A DNA stretch of 8,044 bases. It comes from Sphingomonas sp. GTDB taxonomy: Bacteria > Pseudomonadota > Alphaproteobacteria > Sphingomonadales > Sphingomonadaceae. The stretch lies in assembly GCA_019747165.1 (NCBI GenBank), contig JAIERC010000358.1, positions 1 through 8,044 on the forward strand, written 5' to 3'. The notes below the pieces were generated by a model. The model was not told where the DNA came from, did not search any database, and was given only the letters and a program-made list of their open reading frames with translations. Made by a program: the position numbers and the translations under genes. Positions 1 through 6,725 of the stretch are shown in pieces. How positions within the stretch are numbered: the first letter of the stretch is position 1; each line of letters starts with the position of its first letter.

Positions 1-221
1 GGACGTGCCGCATGATCTGACGATGCAGCTGGCGATCACGCCGATGAAGACCAGCTATTTCATCGGTCGCAACACGCTGAAAGCATCAGCCGAAGAGGGC
101 ATGCCGTTGTGGCAGGACCGGATTTTCATGTTCCTGCAACGCAACGCCAGCGATCCAACCGATTTCCTGCGCATCCCCCCCCGGCAAGGTGCTTGAGCTG
201 GGCGAACAGGTGACAGTGTAA
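1..221 (+). CDS. kup: Kup-family potassium uptake protein, C-terminal fragment with a probable frameshift
   Basis: Partial gene entering from the left edge. The frame starting at base 2 reads DVPHDLTMQLAITPMKTSYF, then IGRNTLKAS and MPLWQDRIFMFLQRNA. This matches the cytoplasmic C-terminal domain of Kup/TrkD K+:H+ symporters, where a TSYF-x-GRET-like strand is followed by a WQ..LF..M.RNA segment and a final IPP..VVELG tail. Kup is an inner-membrane transporter importing potassium; the membrane part lies outside the window. In the literal frame the protein ends at a TGA at 194-196 as RIPPRQGA. Dropping one base from the run of eight C at 175-182 restores the expected tail IPPGKVLELGEQVTV and a TAA at 219-221. 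The given end is that restored stop. The frameshift may be a sequencing error, a real mutation or a slippage site. Family assignment is strong; the cause of the shift is unknown. Confidence 0.88.
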
Positions 222-246
222 GGCGGCGCGCTATTACCCTGCCGCC
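222..246. terminator. Possible bidirectional terminator hairpin between convergent genes
   Basis: GGCGGC at 222-227 can pair with GCCGCC at 241-246 around a 13-base loop. It fills the short gap between the restored kup stop and the stop of the convergent HTH gene. There is no T-run on either side, so this would be a weak or Rho-assisted terminator at best. Confidence 0.3.
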
Positions 247-248
247 CA

Positions 249-575
249 TCAGGGCCGAAAAGGTTGCTTGGGCGTTTTAAGGTAATCGGCGCGCACCGCG
301 TCAGCGATCGCGTCTTCAGGCAAGCCAACATAGCGGGCATAGGTGCGGGCAAATCCCACGGCATAAATGCTGGCGGCTATCTCGCTATAATAACCAAGCT
401 CGATCGATTCGAGATGCCGTTCGGCGATGCGCGTGTGGCGCGAAACATCCGCGAGCGAGGCACCGATCGCCTCACGCGCGCGGCGGAGCACCAAGCCGGG
501 CGCGCCGATGGCTGCCATGCCGAGATCGACATTGTTGAATGCCGCAAATGTGGGCTCGTTCAGATTGGCCAACAT
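249..575 (-). CDS. Short RodZ-type helix-turn-helix protein
   Basis: A 108-residue soluble protein. The N-terminal 25 residues are not recognised. Residues 28-98 form a RodZ-like HTH_25 domain: the pattern L-RRAREA-x-GASLADV-x4-RI-x4-L-x-IE is followed by IYAVGFARTYARYVGL, matching the usual 'TYALGFARAYA..VGL' helix of cytoskeletal RodZ N-termini. There is no transmembrane helix or periplasmic domain, so it is far shorter than full RodZ (typically about 250-350 residues). It is probably a stand-alone DNA- or protein-binding adaptor rather than the MreB anchor. The ATG at 575 is preferred over an ATG at 656 because GAGGT lies 7 bases upstream and the extra 27 residues do not look like part of the domain. 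The gene converges with kup, and a 231-bp gap separates it from the M20 gene upstream. Its target is unknown. Confidence 0.8.
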   Translation of the reverse strand: MLANLNEPTFAAFNNVDLGMAAIGAPGLVLRRAREAIGASLADVSRHTRIAERHLESIELGYYSEIAASIYAVGFARTYARYVGLPEDAIADAVRADYLKTPKQPFRP

Positions 576-582
576 TGATGAT

Positions 583-587
583 ACCTC
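583..587 (-). promoter_or_regulatory. Ribosome binding site fixing the HTH protein start
   Basis: On the minus strand GAGGT lies 7 bases before the ATG at 575. The further-upstream in-frame ATG at 656 has no comparable site. Confidence 0.65.
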
Positions 588-721
588 GAAGCAGCGCGAT
601 TTTCCCGCGGTCAGCCCCTCAGCCCCCGCAAGAGCCAGATGACGTATCTTGGCCAAAATGGAGGATCGAAACTGCTCAAATCGGGTATGCGCTCGCGTCG
701 CGCGGCCGATGCACCGATGAC

Positions 722-734
722 CTGAACCGTTCAG
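722..734. promoter_or_regulatory. Compact palindrome CTGAAC-C-GTTCAG, possible operator
   Basis: A perfect 6-bp inverted repeat around a single central base lies in the gap between the M20 gene and the HTH gene. It sits about 150 bp upstream of the HTH start, so a dimeric regulator of that gene could bind it. It is too short-looped to be a good RNA hairpin. No -35/-10 pair could be assigned with confidence nearby. The regulatory role is an inference from position and symmetry only. Confidence 0.3.
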
Positions 735-742
735 CGGAGCAT

Positions 743-794
743 GCGGCGGACGGCGCTGGTGCGCAGCGGCAGGCCGCCGACAAGCCGTCGCCGC
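743..794 (-). terminator. GC-rich hairpin downstream of the M20 peptidase gene
   Basis: GCGGCGGACGGC (743-754) can pair with GCCGTCGCCGC (784-794) with one bulged base. Inside it, GCGGC (766-770) can pair with GCCGC (773-777). It begins 12 bases after the M20 stop in the minus direction, which is the right place to end the helicase-protease-peptidase series. No T-run follows, so intrinsic termination is doubtful. GC-rich sequence forms such pairings readily by chance. The rest of the 576-806 gap holds only the palindrome at 722-734, the ribosome binding site at 583-587 and no supportable gene. Confidence 0.3.
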
Positions 795-806
795 GCCAGC
801 CCGCGC

Positions 807-2231
807 TTACCCGGCGTAAAGCTTGACCAGATCGAACAAATAATCCCGCCCGGCATAGATCGACTCAACCTTGATCCGCTCGTTCAGCCCATGCGTGCCA
901 TTGCCATCGGGATCGATGAAGGTGCCCGGCGCACCATAAACCGGGATGCCGATCGCTTGCAGGAAAATGCCATCCGTCGCGCCCGTCGACATCAGTGGGA
1001 GCAAAGGTACGCCCGGAAAATGCTGCGCGGCGAGCGTGCGTGCCGGGCCCATGATCTTGGGATCAAGCTTGGTCGGCACCGCGGTCGGACGAATCGGCGG
1101 ATTCGCCGTTACGGTCACGGCCGGCCCGGCCAGTTCCTGCAATTTCAGGCGCGTCCCCTCCACCGTTTCGCCAGGGAAGATGCGGCAATTGATGTTGGCG
1201 GTGGCGCGCTGCGGAAGCGCATTTTCCGCATGGCCGGCAGCGAGAATCGTTGCCACACAGGTGGTGCGCAATGTTGAATGCATCGCCTTGTCGCGGCTGA
1301 CCACCGCATCGGCTTCGGCATCCTCAGGATTGGTCAGCAAGCGGGTGATCGCCACCGCCGTTGGGCCGCCGATTGCGGCGGCGCTGGCGATGAAGAAGAC
1401 GCGCGTCGTATCAGTGAACTTTACGGGAAATTCATATTTTTGCACCGCCTTAACCGCGTCAGCAAGCTGGTAGATCGCGTTGATTGGCACTGGTTGCGAA
1501 CTATGCCCGCCAGGATTGGTGACGAGGAAGGTATAGTTTTGCGAGGCCTTTTCACCAACCTGCATGGCCAGCACTTGGCGGCGTCCGGTCGCGTCATAGC
1601 GCCCGCCGCCGCCCTCGTTCAGCGCAAATTCGGCGGCGATCAGATCGGGCTTGTTCTGCGCCAGCCACTGCGCGCCATTCCAGGCATAGGTGGTTTCCTC
1701 ACCGCAGGTCAGCGCCAGCTTGATCGTGCGCTTGGGCTTATAGCCTTCAGTCTTGAAGCGGATCATGCTGTCCGCCCAGATCGCTGCCTGTGCCTTATCG
1801 TCGACCGTGCCGCGCGCGTAATAATAGCCATCTTCCTCGATCAGCGTGAACGGATCGCGCACCCAATCCTCGCGCTTGGCTTCGACCACGTCGAGATGGC
1901 CGAGCAGCAGCATCGGCTTGGCTTTTTTGTCAGACCCATCAAGGATCACCACAATGCCGCCTTCCCGGGGGTGATCGGGCACGCTGAACAGCGTGATCGC
2001 GCTGTCGCTGTAGCCGGCCGCCTTCATCCGCGCGCCTATCTGTTCGGCAGCCTTGGTGCAGCTGCCAACCGACAGGGTCGTATTGGTTTCCACCAGTTCC
2101 TTGTACAGGCCGAAAAACGCCTTTTGGTCGGGCCGTGATTGCGCTTGCGCCGTGGCGGGGAGCAGAGCCGCCAGCGCTGTCGCGCCAAGCAAAACCCCCA
2201 ATCGTGCCGCCATCAATCCCGTCGCCTGCAT
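807..2231 (-). CDS. Secreted M20 family zinc metallopeptidase
   Basis: A 474-residue protein of the M20/M25/M40 peptidase family, which cleaves the ends of peptides or acylated amino acids with a two-zinc centre. The N-terminus (residues 1-30) is a signal peptide: an Arg at 10, a hydrophobic core LGVLLGATALAALL, then an AxA-type site ending ATAQA before Gln31, so it acts in the periplasm or outside. Metal and catalytic motifs are LLGHLDVV (His112, Asp114), GTVDDKAQ (Asp144/145), CGEET (Glu178 general base, Glu179) and a late GTHGLNER carrying the expected C-terminal His. A PGGHSSQP segment marks the lid/dimerisation domain, with its conserved His. The ATG at 2231 is chosen because AGGAG lies 7 bases upstream and it opens directly into the signal peptide; the ATG at 2291 would add 20 residues before it. 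It lies 63 bp after the aspartic protease gene and may be co-transcribed with it. Substrate is not predictable. Confidence 0.92.
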   Translation of the reverse strand: MQATGLMAARLGVLLGATALAALLPATAQAQSRPDQKAFFGLYKELVETNTTLSVGSCTKAAEQIGARMKAAGYSDSAITLFSVPDHPREGGIVVILDGSDKKAKPMLLLGHLDVVEAKREDWVRDPFTLIEEDGYYYARGTVDDKAQAAIWADSMIRFKTEGYKPKRTIKLALTCGEETTYAWNGAQWLAQNKPDLIAAEFALNEGGGGRYDATGRRQVLAMQVGEKASQNYTFLVTNPGGHSSQPVPINAIYQLADAVKAVQKYEFPVKFTDTTRVFFIASAAAIGGPTAVAITRLLTNPEDAEADAVVSRDKAMHSTLRTTCVATILAAGHAENALPQRATANINCRIFPGETVEGTRLKLQELAGPAVTVTANPPIRPTAVPTKLDPKIMGPARTLAAQHFPGVPLLPLMSTGATDGIFLQAIGIPVYGAPGTFIDPDGNGTHGLNERIKVESIYAGRDYLFDLVKLYAG

Positions 2232-2238
2232 GATCCGT

Positions 2239-2243
2239 CTCCT
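2239..2243 (-). promoter_or_regulatory. Ribosome binding site fixing the M20 peptidase start
   Basis: AGGAG on the minus strand, 7 bases before the ATG at 2231. It decides between this start and the in-frame ATGs at 2255 and 2291. Confidence 0.7.
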
Positions 2244-2294
2244 GCTATCGTCCATCGCACCGAGTAAACCGGGTTTGTCGCAGTGTTGCAACCG

Positions 2295-3245
2295 TCAGCG
2301 CGGACGCACCGGCAAGGCGAGCCTGACTTCGCGATTGGCAAAATCGATATTGACCCGCCGGAACTCACGCAGCGCATCAATACCGAGCAGCAACGCAGGC
2401 CGCCGGACCAACCCAAACCGGGCAAAGGGCGCGGCATCGGCAAAGGCGACCGGCAAATTCTGGAATATGACCGTCCCAAGCCGAACCTCACCGATCGACG
2501 CATAATCGGTCGACAGTGCAGCGCCCGTAACACTGGTCAGCGCAAGCGGCTTGATGCCGCCCCGTGGGTTGACGATCCGGCTGCGCAACGCCTGATTACC
2601 AACCGTTACCGATGAACCAGTATCCAGCACCACCTGCACTCGCTGGCCGCGAAAAGAGGCATCGGTGACAACCAGCTGACCGAACAGGCTCTTCGCGCGG
2701 ATCACGATTTCATCCGGGTCGTTGCGCGCCGCCCGCGTGCTGCGCCCGGATGCCCGCAGGGTCATCACCTGTCGATCGAAATCAATCGACACCGCATGAC
2801 CTTTCAGCGAATCAAGCCCGAGCAGCCCGGGCGCGCCCAAATCATCGCCCTTGAAAATCGGTGCCTCGATCCGATCCGTAGTGATCGTGCTGACCCTAAG
2901 GCTGGGGATGATGGCGGTGGCGACAACACTTGCGCCCGTCATCGTCGTCACCCGCACATTGCGTCCGCGCGCCAGGCCGAGCAGCCGGGCCAGTTCGCTG
3001 GAAATCACGCTGCGTTCGGCCCCGGTATCGATCGTGAAGGGATAGGGGCCTGCCGCACCGATCATCACCGGTACCGTCAACCGGCCGGGTATATCGCTGC
3101 CCAGCTTGAGCACATCGGCTTCGGTAACAGGCAGTTGGTCGTCGGGCATGGGTGCCGATGACGGGGCAGACCCTTGCGGCGCGTCCTGGACGGTGGCCAA
3201 CCCCAGCGGCAATAGCGCCAACGCGACAAGGGCAGGACCAAACAC
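2295..3245 (-). CDS. Exported retropepsin-like aspartic protease with two DTG domains
   Basis: A 316-residue protein with two tandem retropepsin-type units. Unit 1 (about 50-165) has FTIDTGAERSVIS with Asp73 and the partner motif GLLGLDSLKG. Unit 2 (about 175-315) has VVLDTGSSVTVG with Asp208 and LLLGIDALREF. Each unit also ends in a similar strand, AVSIDFDRQVMTLR and RVNIDFANREVRLA, so the protein looks like an internal duplication. The two aspartates could form one pepsin-like active site within a chain. A hydrophobic N-terminus (residues 5-19) followed by a Pro/Ser-rich stretch suggests export. The GTG at 3245 is the first start after an in-frame stop 9 bases upstream. It has no clear ribosome binding site and the signal lacks the usual positive residues, so the exact N-terminus is uncertain. 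The gene lies 39 bp after the helicase stop and is likely in the same transcript. Substrate is unknown. Confidence 0.85.
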   Translation of the reverse strand: MFGPALVALALLPLGLATVQDAPQGSAPSSAPMPDDQLPVTEADVLKLGSDIPGRLTVPVMIGAAGPYPFTIDTGAERSVISSELARLLGLARGRNVRVTTMTGASVVATAIIPSLRVSTITTDRIEAPIFKGDDLGAPGLLGLDSLKGHAVSIDFDRQVMTLRASGRSTRAARNDPDEIVIRAKSLFGQLVVTDASFRGQRVQVVLDTGSSVTVGNQALRSRIVNPRGGIKPLALTSVTGAALSTDYASIGEVRLGTVIFQNLPVAFADAAPFARFGLVRRPALLLGIDALREFRRVNIDFANREVRLALPVRPR

Positions 3246-3284
3246 GCCGCGACGCTAGGCGTCAGGGTTCGCCCCGGCAAGCGC

Positions 3285-5708
3285 TCAATCGAGCCGCATC
3301 GCTACGCTGGCGAGCGTTTCCGCCTCGATCAGGATCGCATCATCCGCCAGCCCCTGCGGTACGCTCTCGCGCCCGATCATCACCAGCACCGGCACGGCCA
3401 GCGGCGACACGCGATCGAGCGCCACATGTAGCATCGTGCCCGCCGCGCGCTCGAGCAGACCCGCCAACCGCCCGACATCGGTCATCTTCGCGCGCGCATC
3501 GGCCCAGGCGGCTTTGAGCAACAGATGATCGGGCTCGTAACGGCGCAACACGTCGTAGATCAGGTCGGTCGAAAAGGTCACTTGTTTGCCGGTCTTGCGC
3601 TTGCCCGGATGCTGGCGCTCAACCAGCCCGCCAATGACCGCGACCTCACGAAACGCCCGCTTGAGCAAATGCGATCCCTGTACCCAGTCGACGAACTCGT
3701 CCTCCAAGATATCGGCGGAGAAGAGCGCCGCCGGATCAGTCACTGGATCGAGCGAATAGCACGCCAGCGCATAATCATTGGCGACAAACCCTAACGGTTT
3801 CAGGCCGTGCGTTTCCATCCGCCGCGTCAGGAGCATGCCGAGCGACTGGTGCGCATTCCAGCCCTCGAAGCAATAAGCGACCAGGTAATGCCGCCCCTCA
3901 TGCGGGAAGGTCTCGACCAGCAATTGCCCCGGCTGCGGCATGATCGACCGCTTCGCCTGGATATCGAGCCATTCGCGCACGTCGTCGGGAAAGCGGTGCC
4001 AGCCGCTGGGATCGGCGAGGAAGCCGCGCACCCGGTTCGCTAAATTGGTCGTCAGCGGCATCCGCGCGCCGCCATAGCTGGGGATGCGCGCTGGCCGCGC
4101 GGTCGCGCGCACCACCAGATCCTCAGTATCGATTTTTTCGACCTCAAGGCTCATGCCGGCAAAGAAGAAGGTATCGCCGACCGATAGGGTCGCCGCGAAC
4201 CCCTCCTCCACCCGCCCCAATTGCCGCCCATTGCGAAAGCGGACGCTCAGCATCGTTGCCTCGACGATGATCCCGGCATTCAGCCGGTGCTGTGCGATGA
4301 ATTTCGGGTGGCTGACCCGCCACGTCCCATCGGCCTCGCGGACCAGCCGCTTGAACTTGTCGTACGCTTTCAGCGCATAGCCGCCGTCGCTGATGAACCC
4401 CAGCACATGCGCGAACTGTTCCGCTGTCAGCGCCGAATAGGGGAGCGCCGACTGCACCTCCGCCAGCATCGCCGCCTCCTCGAACGGGGCGGCGCAAGCG
4501 CAGGCCATGATGTGCTGCGCCAGCACGTCGAGCCCGCCAGCGCGGAAATCATCCGCATCAAGCTCGCGATCCGCCACTGCGTCGAGCGCGGCGCGCGCCT
4601 CGAGATACTCGAAGCGATTGCCCGGCACCACGATCGCCTCAGATGGTTCATCGAGCCGGTGATTGGCGCGCCCGATCCGCTGCAGCAGCCGCGAGGCGCC
4701 CTTGGGCGCGCCCATCTGGATCACGCAATCAACATCCCCCCAGTCGATCCCCATGTCGAGGCTGGCGGTGCAGACAAGGCCACGCAAGCGCCCGTCCGCC
4801 ATCGCCGCCTCCACCTTGCGCCGTGCCTCCAGCGAGAGCGAGCCGTGGTGGATGCCGATCGGCAATTGCAGATCATTAACCTTCCACAAATCCTGAAAGA
4901 TCAGCTCCGCCAGCGCGCGCGTATTGCAGAAGACGAGCGTCGTCTTGTGCGTTTCGATCTCGGCAATCACTTGGGGCGCGGCATAACGCCCCGAATGCCC
5001 CGACCAGGGCACGCGCCCCTGCGGCAGCAGGATCGAGATTTCGGGGTCCGCCCCCGGCTCACCCTGCACCGCCGTCACCAAATCGATATCGCCATCGGGC
5101 GCGAGCCAGCCGCGATAGCCATCGGGGTCAGCCACCGTTGCCGACAGCGCCACCCGCCGCATCCCCGGCGCAATCGCCTGCAACCGAGCCATAGCGAGCG
5201 ACAGCAGATCGCCGCGCTTCTGCGTGGCAAAGGCATGGACCTCGTCAATGACAATCGTCTTTAGATTGGCGAACATCAGGAAGCTGTCGGGATAGCTGAG
5301 CAGCAGCGACAGCGATTCAGGCGTGGTCAGCAATATCTGCGGTGGCTTTATCCGCTGCCGCAACTTGCGGTCGCTGGGTGTATCCCCGGTCCGCGTCTCA
5401 ACCCGGATATCGAGCCCCATCTCCTCGATCGGCGTGATGAGATTGCGCTGCACATCCACCGCGAGCGCCTTGAGCGGAGAGACGTAGAGCGTGTGGAGCC
5501 CCTCGGCGGGCGCTTCGATTAAATCGACCAGCGTCGGCAGAAATCCGGCGAGCGTCTTGCCCGCGCCGGTGGGGGCGACGAGCAGCGCGTGCTCTCCGGC
5601 GCGGGCGACGGCGAGCATTTCGAGCTGGTGACGCCGCGGCGCCCAGCCCTTTTGGGCGAACCAGTCGGACAGGATCAGGGGCAGGCTGGGCTGGGAACCG
5701 GCGGTCAT
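3285..5708 (-). CDS. Lhr-like ligase-associated DNA damage response DEXH-box helicase
   Basis: An 807-residue superfamily-2 helicase of the bacterial Lhr-core type, known as the 'ligase-associated DNA damage response' helicase. It is an ATP-driven 3'-5' DNA translocase family. Motifs in order: RRHQ (25-28), Walker A APTGAGKT (45-52), SPLKAL (77-82), TTPESL (128-133), DEVH (155-158), SAT (189-191), LVFCNTR (258-264), TASLDMGIDWGDVD (314-327), QRIGRANHR (343-351). These are followed by a winged-helix and the Lhr-specific C-terminal core (about 400-807). This is the usual length for Lhr-core, not the long (about 1500-residue) Lhr. The start is either ATG 5708 or ATG 5717; neither has a well-placed ribosome binding site. 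The open frame continues to 6671 but that stretch is antisense to the exonuclease and is not coding. The gene is head-to-head with that exonuclease, its known functional partner. The usual ligase and PdeM phosphoesterase genes are not beside it. Confidence 0.95.
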   Translation of the reverse strand: MTAGSQPSLPLILSDWFAQKGWAPRRHQLEMLAVARAGEHALLVAPTGAGKTLAGFLPTLVDLIEAPAEGLHTLYVSPLKALAVDVQRNLITPIEEMGLDIRVETRTGDTPSDRKLRQRIKPPQILLTTPESLSLLLSYPDSFLMFANLKTIVIDEVHAFATQKRGDLLSLAMARLQAIAPGMRRVALSATVADPDGYRGWLAPDGDIDLVTAVQGEPGADPEISILLPQGRVPWSGHSGRYAAPQVIAEIETHKTTLVFCNTRALAELIFQDLWKVNDLQLPIGIHHGSLSLEARRKVEAAMADGRLRGLVCTASLDMGIDWGDVDCVIQMGAPKGASRLLQRIGRANHRLDEPSEAIVVPGNRFEYLEARAALDAVADRELDADDFRAGGLDVLAQHIMACACAAPFEEAAMLAEVQSALPYSALTAEQFAHVLGFISDGGYALKAYDKFKRLVREADGTWRVSHPKFIAQHRLNAGIIVEATMLSVRFRNGRQLGRVEEGFAATLSVGDTFFFAGMSLEVEKIDTEDLVVRATARPARIPSYGGARMPLTTNLANRVRGFLADPSGWHRFPDDVREWLDIQAKRSIMPQPGQLLVETFPHEGRHYLVAYCFEGWNAHQSLGMLLTRRMETHGLKPLGFVANDYALACYSLDPVTDPAALFSADILEDEFVDWVQGSHLLKRAFREVAVIGGLVERQHPGKRKTGKQVTFSTDLIYDVLRRYEPDHLLLKAAWADARAKMTDVGRLAGLLERAAGTMLHVALDRVSPLAVPVLVMIGRESVPQGLADDAILIEAETLASVAMRLD

Positions 5709-5726
5709 TCCATCCATATAGGGAGG
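5709..5726. promoter_or_regulatory. 18-bp start-to-start gap of the divergent helicase/exonuclease pair
   Basis: Only 18 bases separate the helicase ATG (5708, minus) from the exonuclease ATG (5727, plus); if the helicase starts at 5717 the gap is 9. The plus strand contains AGGGAGG (5720-5726), which abuts the ATG with no spacer. CATATA at 5715-5720 loosely resembles a -10 element, matching only 3 of 6 consensus bases. Promoters for both genes must therefore lie largely within the opposite coding region, or the transcripts are leaderless or nearly so. Confidence 0.5.
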
Positions 5727-6725
5727 ATGACCAAACTCGGCGACTGGATCGAACCCCATCCGCACGGCATCTATGTGCCCGCCGCCGATATATGGATCGA
5801 TCCGGCGCGCCCATCGCCGCGCGCGCTGGTGACGCACGGCCATGCCGATCATGCGCGCGGCGGGCATGGCGCGGTGTGGGCGACGCCGGAGACGCTCGCG
5901 ATCATGGACGCGCGCTATGGGCCGCAGGCGGGCAACCCGGTCGCTTATGGCGAGCAATTGCAGCTGGGCGAGGTTACGGTGCGATTTGTGCCCGCCGGGC
6001 ATGTACTGGGCTCGGCGCAGATCGTGCTCGAGAATCGCGGCGAAACGGTGATCGTCTCGGGCGATTACAAGCGCCGCCCCGATCCGACTTGCGCGCCGTT
6101 CGAGCCGGTAAAATGCGACGTCTTCATTACCGAGGCGACCTTTGGCTTGCCGGTCTTTCGCCACCCCGATACGGGGCACGAAATCGAAAAGCTGCTGGCG
6201 GCACTCCACACCAACCCGAATCGCTGCGTGCTGGTCGGCGCCTATGCGCTCGGCAAGGCGCAGCGGGTGATCCGCGAACTGCGCGATCGGGGGCATGATG
6301 CGCCCATTTATCTTCACGGCGCGATGCAGCGGCTGTGCGACCTGTATGTCGCGCACGGGATTGACCTGGGCACGCTTCTCCCCGCGACCGACGCCACCAA
6401 GGCGGAGATGATGGGGCAGATCATCGTCGCGCCGCCCTCCGCGCTGCAGGATCGCTGGTCGCGCCGCTTGCCCGATCCGATCACCGCAATGGCGAGCGGC
6501 TGGATGCGGGTGCGCCAGCGCGCGGTGCAGCGCGGCATCGAGCTGCCGCTGATCCTGTCCGATCACGCAGACTGGGACGAGCTGACGCGCACGCTCACCG
6601 AAATCGCGCCGAAGGAGGTTTGGGTAACGCATGGCCGCGAGGAGGCGCTGGTGCATTGGTGCGAGATGCACCAGATCAAGGCGCGGGCGCTAGCGCTCAG
6701 CGGCTATGAGGATGAGGACGATTAA
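5727..6725 (+). CDS. Ligase-associated DNA damage response exonuclease (beta-CASP metallo-beta-lactamase fold)
   Basis: A 332-residue protein of the metallo-beta-lactamase/beta-CASP nuclease group (SNM1/CPSF73-like) annotated as the ligase-associated DNA damage response exonuclease. Zinc and catalytic motifs: THGHADH (36-42) with His47 nearby, AGHVLGS (90-96), SGDYK (111-115), TEATFGLP with motif-A Glu136, LHGAM (196-200), SDHADWDE (278-285) and THGREE (301-306). All expected metal ligands appear intact. The N-terminus TKLGDWIEPHPHGIYVP is typical of the family, which fixes the ATG at 5727 although the ribosome binding sequence touches it directly. In other bacteria this gene sits with an ATP-dependent ligase and an Lhr-core helicase in a repair operon. 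Here it is divergent from the helicase, and no ligase follows because the next gene is convergent. Its stop codon overlaps the stop of that gene. Confidence 0.94.
   Translation: MTKLGDWIEPHPHGIYVPAADIWIDPARPSPRALVTHGHADHARGGHGAVWATPETLAIMDARYGPQAGNPVAYGEQLQLGEVTVRFVPAGHVLGSAQIVLENRGETVIVSGDYKRRPDPTCAPFEPVKCDVFITEATFGLPVFRHPDTGHEIEKLLAALHTNPNRCVLVGAYALGKAQRVIRELRDRGHDAPIYLHGAMQRLCDLYVAHGIDLGTLLPATDATKAEMMGQIIVAPPSALQDRWSRRLPDPITAMASGWMRVRQRAVQRGIELPLILSDHADWDELTRTLTEIAPKEVWVTHGREEALVHWCEMHQIKARALALSGYEDEDD

Noticed and set aside
741..1277. 178-codon plus-strand open frame covering the M20 3' end and part of the intergenic gap
   Set aside because: Mostly antisense to the M20 gene. Its first part in the gap is Arg/Pro-rich, with no ribosome binding site or motif, so it is not a credible gene.
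1278..2138. 286-codon plus-strand open frame inside the M20 gene
   Set aside because: It is antisense to a well-supported metallopeptidase and shows no domain of its own.
3077..3280. Alternative frame over the start of the aspartic protease, considered as a frameshifted signal peptide
   Set aside because: It does not join into the protease by any single-base change that gives a better signal sequence, and the GTG-initiated frame already has a hydrophobic N-terminus.
4221..5264. 347-codon plus-strand open frame inside the helicase
   Set aside because: It is an antisense shadow of the helicase motif region, rich in Arg/His/Gln with no recognisable domain.
5694..5720. GGAAC at 5694 considered as an EcfG (general stress) -35 element for the exonuclease
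   Set aside because: The required CGTT at about 16-17 bases downstream is absent; CATA is found there instead.
5589..5726. N-terminal extension of the exonuclease frame from ATG 5589
   Set aside because: It overlaps the helicase N-terminus in antisense and the family normally begins at the LGDWIEP-like segment right after ATG 5727.
5718..6671. Upstream continuation of the helicase reading frame (about 318 extra codons)
   Set aside because: It is exactly antisense to the exonuclease gene, which has every family motif. Helicase homology starts near ATG 5708, and the extension has a composition (His/Arg/Ala-rich) typical of antisense frames in GC-rich DNA.
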